This document shows, one piece after another, positions 57,097 through 64,000 of a stretch of DNA of 64,000 nt (position 1 is the first letter of the stretch; each line of letters begins with the position of its first letter). Origin of the DNA: an uncultured delta proteobacterium (GTDB lineage: Bacteria; Desulfobacterota; Desulfovibrionia; Desulfovibrionales; Desulfovibrionaceae); NCBI GenBank assembly GCA_903843965.1, contig CAIMRY010000008.1, positions 152,924-216,923 of the forward strand, read 5' to 3'. Below the pieces are notes generated by a model that worked only from the letters and a program-made list of their open reading frames with translations, was not told the DNA's origin and did not search any database. The position numbers and the translations under genes were made by a program.

Positions 57097-59349
57097 CTAC
57101 CCCCTTGGCTTCGCTGGCTGCGCCAGGCGCGACTCCAGCAGGGCCGTGAACAGGTTGTAGAAGGCCAGGGCCAGGGCCGGGTCCGTGGCCTCCAGCCTGC
57201 GCAGGGTCTGCGCGGGCAGGAAGGACAGCGCGCAGTCCGTGAGCGCGGCGAGGCTGCCCGGCGCGGGACAGCCGCGCTCCGGAGCGCTCTGCCCGGCCAC
57301 GTCGCCGGGGCCCAGGGTGCGCAGGCGGTGCGTCGCCCCGGCCTGGTCCTGGAAGACCTCCTCGGCCTGGCCGGAGATGATGAAATAGACCCCGTCCGGG
57401 GTCTCGCCCTGGCGCAGGATCACCTCGCCCGCCAGGGCCCGGCGCTGCTCCAGGTGCGGGCCCAGGCGCTCTACCAGGGCCTCGAAGCGCTCACCCTCCT
57501 CCAGCTGCAGCAGCAGGTCGTCCACGGCGAGGTCAAAGAGCCTGTCGCGTCCGGTCGCGTCGGCGCGGACCTCCAGGCTGGCCAGCTCCTGCGCCAGCAA
57601 CGCGTCCTCGCACCACTCCAGGGCCCGGTCCAGGTTTGGGAAAAACTGCGCCTGGTCCGTCTCCTGCGGGGCGGCGCGGCGCATCTGCTCCTCCAATCCC
57701 GGCGGCGTGGCCGAGAAGACGACCTGGCAGCCCGCTGCGGCGCACCGTTGGAGCATGCGCACAAAGCAGTTCACGGCTGAGGAGTCGAAGCCGTCGGCCT
57801 CGGTGAAGTCCAGGAGCAGGTGGCCGGGCAGCGGCTCTGGGCCGGGCTTGAGGTGCGCGGCCGCAGCGCGGCTTAAGATGTTGGCCGAGCCGAAGAACAA
57901 AAAGCCCATGACCCGCAGGATGCGGATGCTGCGGCCCTGGCCGCGCAGGATGTGCTGGTCCGGCACGGGGCGCTGCCGCGTGCTGGACAGCGCCGTGGCG
58001 TCGGTGTCCTGGCGGACGACGGGCAGGCGGCTGTACTTGATCACAAAAACCACCGTGGCCAGGACCAGGCCCACGCCGACCCCGGTCAGGAACCCGAACA
58101 GGCCGATGGTGCAGAGAATGGCCAGGATCAGGCCGTATTCCACCCGCGTGAACTGCCTGCGCGCGTCCACCACCCAGTCGAGCAGGGTGGCCACGCCCAG
58201 GAAAAGCACCATGCCGCCCAGGATGAAGCGCGGAAATAAGCCCAGCACAGCTGCCCCGAAAACGGTGGTCGCCCCGATGAGCAGCGCCGCGCTTAAGCCC
58301 ACCAGGCGTGAGTCCGACCCGGTCTTGGGACCGAGCATTGTCAGGCTGAGGGACGTATAGCCCGTGTGCGAGCCGCCTAGTCCAGCCAGAAGATTCGCAA
58401 AGCCGCTCAGGTACAGTTCATGCTTCAGGTCCAGGTCGCGTCTGGCTGCGGTTTCGACGCCGCTTTCGATGAGCAGGAAGGAGATGGCCGAGACCAGCGG
58501 GATGGTGCACAGCTGCGGCAACTGCGGGACAAGCGCGTCCCAGCGGATGAGCGAAAGATCCGCCAGGCTGAACACGGGCCAAAGCATTGCGCGGTCGGGC
58601 AGGCCGCCCAGCAGCAGTCCGGCCTTGCCGGCCTCGGCCAGGCTCTGGCCGGAGAGCCCCAGGTACAGGACAAAGGCCCCCAGGGACACAGCCAGCACGC
58701 CGGGCAGGGTGAAGACGCTTTTCCAGCGCTTCATGCCCACGAGCAGGGTCAGGGTCAGGGCTGCGCCAGGGGCCAGCCGCAGGAGCTTTCCCGTGGTCAA
58801 GAGCAGCGGCAAGTCGGCAAGGCTCAAGGAGACGCCCGTCATGATCGAGACGCCGCCCTGCACCAAAAGCCAGCCGATGCCGGCCAAAAAGCCGCCCACC
58901 ACGGGATACGGCATGTAGCGCATCAGGTTGCCCAGCCTGAAGCGGCCCATGAGCAGGAACAGAATGCCCGAGGCCAGCGTGGACAGGGTCATGGCCGCGC
59001 CGACCGTGACAAAGGCCGCGTGTGGATCGGCGCTGACCGCGAGGCTGGAGGTTATTCCCACAGCCACAGCCGCGAGAATGGCCGCCGGAGCGTCCTGGGG
59101 ATGGCCGATGGAGCCTGGGTAGCTGCTGCCAAGCGTCACGAACAAGCCCATGGCGCACGCGCCGAACAGGGTCAGACCGGCAGCGCTCGGGGCAAAGGCG
59201 GCCAGCGGACCGGAAAAGATGAGCGTCGCAAAGGACAACTGGAAGATGATGTTGAGCAGGCCGATCATAAATCCGGAGCACAGGGCCGGGATCAGCCGGT
59301 CGGGCTTGGTCGCGTCTTGCACCAGCTCTTGGAGATTATTTTTGAACAT
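57097..59349 (-). CDS. SulP-family anion transporter with STAS and cyclic-nucleotide-binding-like domain
   Basis: The 750-residue protein has an SLC26/SulP membrane part (about 20-420) with G-S-S-Y-P-G-S-I-G-H-P-Q-D-A-P-A-A and N-L-L-A-G-L-G-G-S-H-T-G-Y-T. A STAS domain follows (L-L-D-F-T-E-A-D-G-F-D-S-S-A). The C-terminus is a CAP-type cNMP fold (G-E-V-I-L-R-Q-G-E-T-P-D-G-V-Y-F-I-I-S-G). The arginine of the usual R-x-A/S cAMP site is missing (the loop reads A-G-Q-S-A-P-E-R-G). SulP proteins move sulfate, bicarbonate or C4-dicarboxylates; sulfate import would fit a sulfate reducer. The start may also be the ATG at 59376. Confidence 0.88.
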   Translation of the reverse strand: MFKNNLQELVQDATKPDRLIPALCSGFMIGLLNIIFQLSFATLIFSGPLAAFAPSAAGLTLFGACAMGLFVTLGSSYPGSIGHPQDAPAAILAAVAVGITSSLAVSADPHAAFVTVGAAMTLSTLASGILFLLMGRFRLGNLMRYMPYPVVGGFLAGIGWLLVQGGVSIMTGVSLSLADLPLLLTTGKLLRLAPGAALTLTLLVGMKRWKSVFTLPGVLAVSLGAFVLYLGLSGQSLAEAGKAGLLLGGLPDRAMLWPVFSLADLSLIRWDALVPQLPQLCTIPLVSAISFLLIESGVETAARRDLDLKHELYLSGFANLLAGLGGSHTGYTSLSLTMLGPKTGSDSRLVGLSAALLIGATTVFGAAVLGLFPRFILGGMVLFLGVATLLDWVVDARRQFTRVEYGLILAILCTIGLFGFLTGVGVGLVLATVVFVIKYSRLPVVRQDTDATALSSTRQRPVPDQHILRGQGRSIRILRVMGFLFFGSANILSRAAAAHLKPGPEPLPGHLLLDFTEADGFDSSAVNCFVRMLQRCAAAGCQVVFSATPPGLEEQMRRAAPQETDQAQFFPNLDRALEWCEDALLAQELASLEVRADATGRDRLFDLAVDDLLLQLEEGERFEALVERLGPHLEQRRALAGEVILRQGETPDGVYFIISGQAEEVFQDQAGATHRLRTLGPGDVAGQSAPERGCPAPGSLAALTDCALSFLPAQTLRRLEATDPALALAFYNLFTALLESRLAQPAKPRG

Positions 59350-59868
59350 ACTCAAGTATATCCTGCCTGAAACCATCTGGCAACACTTGAAGTACCAGCT
59401 CCGACCCGTCAAGAAGCCTGGACCGGCCGCCCTTGACGGCCAGGGCCTCTGCTCATCCACCCTGCCCGTCCGCAAAGGGTGATCCGGTGTTGTTGAGATT
59501 ATCTAGAGTGCTGAGAACACACATTTTTCACATGCGACCGTCCTGCATTCCCCTGGCCAGCACCGGCAGTGCACCTGCTCCTGGTGAGTGGTCGAAATCG
59601 CCCTGAACGATGCAATCTTAAAATGTCATTCAATTCCAGTACGTTTGTGTTACTCTAGACGAAGATGATTGGCCATGCGACACGCTGCCGAGCCAAATAA
59701 CCCTGGCATTGGACGCAAATGGACGTGCCAACGCAAGCCTGCCCTTCCCGCAGGCATCCGCTCCCACATGCGCCCTCCAGGTCAAGGCCCTTCCCGTTCA
59801 TGCGCACCGCAGCTGTGCCGATGCCGCGCAGCGCGCTGCCCGGCATCGGCACAGTTGCGGCAACCCCC
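59350..59868. other. Gap without a gene between the SulP gene and the charged lipoprotein gene
   Basis: No gene with coding character is seen. An 8-bp inverted pair TCTAGAGT (59502-59509) and ACTCTAGA (59652-59659) frames an A+T-richer stretch that probably includes the sulP promoter, but no clear -35/-10 pair could be fixed. Confidence 0.5.
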
Positions 59869-59894
59869 AAAAAAAGCCCCCGGTGAGGGGGGCT
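59869..59894 (-). terminator. Intrinsic terminator of the charged lipoprotein gene
   Basis: AGCCCCC (59875-59881) pairs with GGGGGCT (59888-59894). On the minus strand the stem is followed by a run of T. It lies 16 bp after the stop at 59911. Confidence 0.85.
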
Positions 59895-59910
59895 GGATGC
59901 GTTGATTTGC

Positions 59911-60648
59911 CTATCTGCGGGGTCCGGGACGACGACCGCCGCTGTCGCTGTCGTCATCTTTGCTGTTGTCCCCTTTTGAATCATCATCCTTCTTCTTGTC
60001 GTCCCGCTTGCGGTCCGCCTTCCTGCGCTCCTCGGCCTTGCGCTCTTCTTCCTTCTTCATGGCCTCCTTCTTCAAGGTCTCTCTCTTCAACTCATCCTTC
60101 TTCGAGGCATCACTCTGGCGGTCATCCCGCCTTGCCGCTTCTCCGCTGTTCTCATCACTTTTCCTGACCTCATTACTGCGATCAGGCCGCGAGCCCTCGC
60201 CTCGTGCATGCCGAAGCTTGGCATCTTCAGCGTCATGGTCTTTCTTGTCGCGTTCGGCCTTGTTGCGATCTTCGATCATGTGGTCTTTCTTGTCGCGCTC
60301 GGCCTTGTTGTGGTCATCAATCATGTGCTCTTTTTTCATGCGCTCTTCAAGCGCGCGCTCCTCGCGTCTGCGGTCATCGCGCATGCGTTCATACCGAGCT
60401 CGTTCCCTGCGCATCTGATCTTCGCTCATGCGCTCTCTCCGCATACGCTCTTCCAGCGCCTGTTCCTCACGAATGCGTTCATCCCGCAGGCGTTCGTACC
60501 GTGCGCGTTCTTCTTGTCTGGCCTCTTCCCGCTTGCGCTCCTCCCACCTGTGCCGCTCATAGTCGTTGTCCGAATGGTCGACCGGGGGCAGGGGAACACA
60601 AGATGCCAGCATCAATGTCAGGGCCAGTACCGCTATAACTTTTCGCAT
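59911..60648 (-). CDS. Highly charged repeat lipoprotein (long single helix)
   Basis: The signal peptide ends with the lipobox L-A-S-C, so Cys17 should be lipidated. The rest is nearly all Arg, Lys, Glu and Asp in helix-favouring order. Residues 30-110 are arginine-glutamate repeats such as R-R-E-R-A-R-Y-E-R-M-R, then comes the exact repeat N-K-A-E-R-D-K-K-D-H in two copies, and a Lys/Asp-rich tail. This pattern predicts a stable single alpha-helix or coiled coil reaching from the membrane. No domain family is recognised. It may bridge outer membrane and cell wall. Confidence 0.85.
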   Translation of the reverse strand: MRKVIAVLALTLMLASCVPLPPVDHSDNDYERHRWEERKREEARQEERARYERLRDERIREEQALEERMRRERMSEDQMRRERARYERMRDDRRREERALEERMKKEHMIDDHNKAERDKKDHMIEDRNKAERDKKDHDAEDAKLRHARGEGSRPDRSNEVRKSDENSGEAARRDDRQSDASKKDELKRETLKKEAMKKEEERKAEERRKADRKRDDKKKDDDSKGDNSKDDDSDSGGRRPGPRR

Positions 60649-61116
60649 ACGTCTCCTCAGGGTTCATTTCGAAAATTACCAGGGCCGGGATGGCCGTCGA
60701 CGTGGCTTGTTCAATCGTCCGATGCCGGAGCGTGACTCGTTTCCGCTGGTTCAAGGAACAAATTTGTTATCTAAATATTTAAGAATTAGCAAGTGATAGG
60801 CATGAATCTTTGCCGCAGTAATCCGCCCGCGTCGCCAACCACAGTACGCGCAATCCATTGTTTCCAAGTGAAATTTTCTGGATCACAATTGCCTGGAAGC
60901 TGCCGGAAAATTCGGCACTGGCCGGGTGCGCCCAGGGTGTGGCGCTGGCCGAACGCTGACGTGGGGCGCTGGGTTCAAGTCACCAGTTTTGCCGCCGCTG
61001 CCAACGCAAAGCCATCCCGCCAGAATGGCTGGCGGTAGCAGTGGAGCCTGACACCGGGGCCTTGCCGCTGCGCGGTCTTGCCGCCTTGGCCGGTGCAAGG
61101 CCTCAGGGCGCTAAGA
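60649..61116. other. 468-bp gap between the charged lipoprotein and RTX genes
   Basis: No gene seen. The part at 60750-60800 is A+T-rich (a taaatatttaagaatt core) and is a likely promoter zone for the lipoprotein gene, but no clear promoter could be fixed. Confidence 0.5.
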
Positions 61117-64000
61117 TCAGACCTGGTGGTGGTCGGCGTCCACGATGACGATGTCCGAACTGGACAGGCTGCTCACGCCGGAAGCTATGGTCACAGTCGC
61201 CCCGCTTCCTTGGTGCCCGTCGGCGTCGAACTTGAGGGTGTTGTTTGTGTCGTCGCGGAACCAGCAGGGGGCCAAGCTGTTGGAGGCGTTGTACGCGGAG
61301 AGGCTCGCGTAGACGTGCTGCTGGGCGGTGGCCGTGTCGTTGTAGCCGAAGTCGCCCCCGGCGCTCGTCTGGTAGAAGGCCAGCTTGTCCGAGCCGCTGG
61401 TGAAGTCGGTGATGGTGTCTCCGCCCTGGCCCTGTGTCTTGTAGACAAAGAGGTCGCCACCGGCGCCGCCGCTCAGGGTGTCGGCCCCGGCCCCGCCGCA
61501 GAGCGTGTCCGCGCCTGCGCCACCCTTCAGCACGTCCGCGCCGGAACCGCCTGTGACATGGAAAGCATAATTCCCCGTCACAGAGGACGCGTCGAAGCTG
61601 AAGGGGGCGGTAAGGGCGGATCCGTCGACCGTGAGGTGGTTCATGGTGCCCACCAGGGTTTCCGCCGTGGATTCGGTCACCGAGATGTTGATGCCCGAGC
61701 CGAACAACTCGATGATCTCGACCCCGCTGACCCCGTTCAGGTTGGTGGGGTTCTGGTTGATGTCTGAAAGCTGCAGGGTGTCCTGGCCGTCGCCGCCCAC
61801 GATGATGTCGTTTACGGTCAGGTTTTCGCCGAAGCGGAAGATGTCGTCGTGGTCGGAGCCGGTGATGTGGTCGTGGCCGGACCCGGCGGTGAAGTCCAGA
61901 GAGCCTTGCAGGTTGGACGCGTCGAGGGTGAGGTTGCGCGTCAGGAGATGGGCGTCGAAGTCAAGCGTGCCGTTGGCGCTCACGATGGTGCTGATCGGGG
62001 TCAGTTCCACCTGGTTTGATGGATTGTCGAGGACAATATGCTCCACGCTCGTCACGCCGGCCAGGGCGTTTGTGTTGGCGGAGTCCGGCGTGAAGGTGAG
62101 CGTGTCGCTGCCTGCGCCGCCATCGATGGTGTCGGCGCTGGTCAAGTGCGTTCCCATGTTGAAGGTGTCGTTGCCCGTGGTGCCGGTGAAGTGGTCGTTG
62201 CCCGCAGTGCCGGTGTAGGTGGTGCCGCTGGCCACGGCGCTGCCGTCCACCAGGTGGTTGGCGTCGATCATGACGATGTCCGTGGCGGTCATGCTCACGA
62301 CGTTTTCGGCGATGACGACCGGGTGCGCGCTGCCGAGGACCCCGTCTGGATCGAACATAAGCTTGTGGTTCACGTCATCCAGGTACCAGCAGGGCAAGTT
62401 GCTGTGGGCGTCGTTGTAGGCGGCTTCGGTGGCATAGAAATGGAGCTGCGCTGCGGCGGTGCTGTTGTACCCGAAGTCTCCTCCTGCCGAGGTCATGAAG
62501 AAGGCGAACTTGTCCATGCCGCTGGTGAAGTCGCTGCTGTAGATGGTGTCCCCGCCCTCGCTGAAGGACTTGTAGGCAAAGGTGTCGCTGCCCGCGCCGC
62601 CGTGCAGGGTGTCGGCCCCGAGCCCGCCTTCAAGGTAGTCGTTTCCGGCCAGACCGCTGAGGGAATTGGCGTTGCTGTCGCCGATGAGGGTGTCGGCGTA
62701 GCCCGAGCCCACGACGTTCTGAAAATTGGCGATGATGTCGCCCTCGGCGTGCCCCCCGGATACGGCATGGGTGGCCAGGTTCACCTTCACGCCGCTGGTC
62801 GAGTCGGAATACATGAGGGTGTTCACGCCCGCGCCGCCGTCCAGACTGTCTGCGCCCGCACCTCCGGAGATGGTGTCATCGCCCGCGCCGCCGATGATGG
62901 TGTCGTTGCCATAGCTGCCGATGAGGCTGTCGTCTCCAGCACCGCCGAGCAGATACAACTCCCCTGCCCCCACGACCTCGCCGTCCTGCATGATGAAACC
63001 CTGGCTGACGCCCAGGGTGGAGAGCTGGTAGTAGTCCTGGCTTCCGTTTCCAGCCGAGAACCCGCCCAGGGCCGCAGTGCCGCCCTGGCCTTGCGAACCG
63101 TTGCTGGCGTCTCCAGTGGTCCAGTTGATGGTCTCGTAGTTGAAGATGATCTTGAAGTTGCCGTCGCCCGTGCTGACCAGTTGGAGCTGGAAGGCGTTGA
63201 GCGTGTTCGTGTGATCCTGGTAGTACCCCACGTCGTCCCAGGTCACGGTGAAGGTGCCGGTCTGCGTGTCCAGATCCCAGTAGACCAGGTTCGTGCCCTG
63301 GGAGGTGCCGCCCGGAGTGGTCTGGGCCCCGCTGCCGGTGGTGTCCACATCCGCCCAGAACGGGGCGATGATGGGGTGCGTGACCAGGGACATGGCCACG
63401 GGGGTGAAGACGCTTAGGGCCTGGTCAAAGGTGATGTTGCCGTTGTTGTTGACGTAGACCCCGTTGTAGGTGTGGCCGAAGAAGTTCAAACCATTCGGGA
63501 AGATGGAGGTGAGATCAATGTAGCTGGAAGAACCGTCGTCATTTGCCGCGAGGACATGCTCCCCGAACCCGGCCGAGCCGCCCAGGCCGTTCACCAGGAA
63601 GCTTTGGCCCCCTTGCGTCGAGCTGGATGCCGCTGCCGAGCCGTCAAAGGTGAGGGCATTGGTCAGGGCGCTGCCGTCCACGAAGAGGGTGTGCCCGTCG
63701 GACACAAAACCTTCCGGCGCGATGAGATTGGTGGCGGCGGCGCCCAGGATGATCTTTTCGATGTTGGCGACATGGTCCAGGTCGTGGACCTCAGCCCCGC
63801 CCTGCGCCGATTGCGTGAAGGTCAACGTGTCAAATCCCGCGCCTCCGTCGATGTGGTCCTCGCTGGTCAGGTGTGTGCCGAAGGTGAAGGTGTCGTTCTG
63901 GTTGGTGCCGGTGATGTGGTCGGCTCCGGCCCCGGCGTGGTAGTCCAGCCCGGCCACGGTGACGTTGCTGGCGTCCAGGGTCAGGGTGCCCCCGGCCTGG
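61117..64000 (-). CDS. Large RTX-type calcium-binding secreted protein with nidogen-like domain (5' end outside window)
   Basis: The frame is open to the right edge; about 961 C-terminal residues are present. Several beta-roll-like repeats of the form G-x-D-H-I-T-G-T-x-x-N-D-T-F are spread over the whole protein. A nidogen-like (NIDO) domain follows (F-G-H-T-Y-N-G-V-Y-V-N-N-N-G-N-I-T-F, I-I-A-P-F-W-A-D-V-D-T). Classical RTX nonapeptides come next (G-G-A-G-D-D-T-I-S-G-G-A-G-A-D-S-L). Three further blocks, two ending in D-I-V-M/I-V/I-D-A-(N/D)-H, complete it. The C-terminus has type I secretion character. It is probably an adhesin or surface matrix protein. Confidence 0.9.
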   Translation of the reverse strand, partial: QAGGTLTLDASNVTVAGLDYHAGAGADHITGTNQNDTFTFGTHLTSEDHIDGGAGFDTLTFTQSAQGGAEVHDLDHVANIEKIILGAAATNLIAPEGFVSDGHTLFVDGSALTNALTFDGSAAASSSTQGGQSFLVNGLGGSAGFGEHVLAANDDGSSSYIDLTSIFPNGLNFFGHTYNGVYVNNNGNITFDQALSVFTPVAMSLVTHPIIAPFWADVDTTGSGAQTTPGGTSQGTNLVYWDLDTQTGTFTVTWDDVGYYQDHTNTLNAFQLQLVSTGDGNFKIIFNYETINWTTGDASNGSQGQGGTAALGGFSAGNGSQDYYQLSTLGVSQGFIMQDGEVVGAGELYLLGGAGDDSLIGSYGNDTIIGGAGDDTISGGAGADSLDGGAGVNTLMYSDSTSGVKVNLATHAVSGGHAEGDIIANFQNVVGSGYADTLIGDSNANSLSGLAGNDYLEGGLGADTLHGGAGSDTFAYKSFSEGGDTIYSSDFTSGMDKFAFFMTSAGGDFGYNSTAAAQLHFYATEAAYNDAHSNLPCWYLDDVNHKLMFDPDGVLGSAHPVVIAENVVSMTATDIVMIDANHLVDGSAVASGTTYTGTAGNDHFTGTTGNDTFNMGTHLTSADTIDGGAGSDTLTFTPDSANTNALAGVTSVEHIVLDNPSNQVELTPISTIVSANGTLDFDAHLLTRNLTLDASNLQGSLDFTAGSGHDHITGSDHDDIFRFGENLTVNDIIVGGDGQDTLQLSDINQNPTNLNGVSGVEIIELFGSGINISVTESTAETLVGTMNHLTVDGSALTAPFSFDASSVTGNYAFHVTGGSGADVLKGGAGADTLCGGAGADTLSGGAGGDLFVYKTQGQGGDTITDFTSGSDKLAFYQTSAGGDFGYNDTATAQQHVYASLSAYNASNSLAPCWFRDDTNNTLKFDADGHQGSGATVTIASGVSSLSSSDIVIVDADHHQV

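Noticed and set aside
62038..63417. Long + strand open frame inside the RTX gene
   Set aside because: Antisense of highly biased Gly/Asp repeats; composition artefact in high-GC DNA.

Overview
The window looks like chromosomal DNA from a high-GC Gram-negative sulfate-reducing deltaproteobacterium of the Desulfovibrio group. This rests on family knowledge, not on a search. The best single clue is the adenylate kinase, whose LID domain carries the C-x5-H-x15-C-x2-C metal site described for Desulfovibrio gigas. Other clues are hemA next to a cytochrome c assembly gene and a siroheme-synthase gene, a DapL-type lysine pathway, and the general gene content. I see no prophage, insertion sequence or CRISPR array.

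Layout. 1-3.5 kb (+): end of a glutamate-synthase-type GXGXG protein, then yajC-secD-secF. 3.6-8.8 kb (-): tetrapyrrole and maturation block (siroheme synthase N-type, cytochrome c assembly protein, hemA, unknown, tilS, adk). 8.9-12.2 kb (+): two glycosyltransferases separated by a diverged tandem repeat. 12.3-20.8 kb (-): one long gene string of HIT protein, lapA, lapB, mutS, lipoprotein, lysA, rsmE, rarA. 20.9-27.2 kb (-): xerD, a DHH-CBS-tRNA nucleotidyltransferase fusion, a flavin reductase, a CBS protein and an ion permease. 27.5-33.1 kb (+): dapL, folK, a small YHS-like protein, a fructose-6-phosphate-aldolase-type transaldolase, a TPR protein and an unknown, closed by an 18-bp-stem terminator.

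33.2-44.0 kb (-) is the most interesting region: a ten-gene run of largely overlapping genes that I read as a nucleotide-sugar and glycan operon. It has the GDP-heptose activation enzymes (GHMP kinase plus a nucleotidyltransferase-GmhB phosphatase fusion), a dehydrogenase resembling Campylobacter Cj1427, a PLP enzyme of the DegT family with His in place of the catalytic Lys (the sugar 3-dehydratase signature), a two-subunit thiamine-diphosphate E1 enzyme without E2/E3, a GDP-fucose-synthase-like reductase, a B12-type radical SAM protein and two paralogous family 2 glycosyltransferases. Together they predict a GDP-linked 3-deoxy, carbon-branched heptose that I do not recognise as a described sugar.

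44.2-47.1 kb (-): tRNA-Leu(GAG), secG, tpiA, pgk, rimI. 47.2-57 kb: housekeeping and accessory genes, including a degenerate NUDIX protein, an inositol-phosphatase-family protein, an MreB-like paralogue, gcvT, a DUF374 acyltransferase, a pseudouridine synthase, lolA, an L-ATC-hydrolase-like protein, a RidA protein, a frameshifted rhodanese pseudogene and umuDC. 57-64 kb (-): a SulP-STAS-cNMP transporter, a very charged repeat lipoprotein, and the C-terminal part of a large nidogen/RTX calcium-binding secreted protein running off the right edge.
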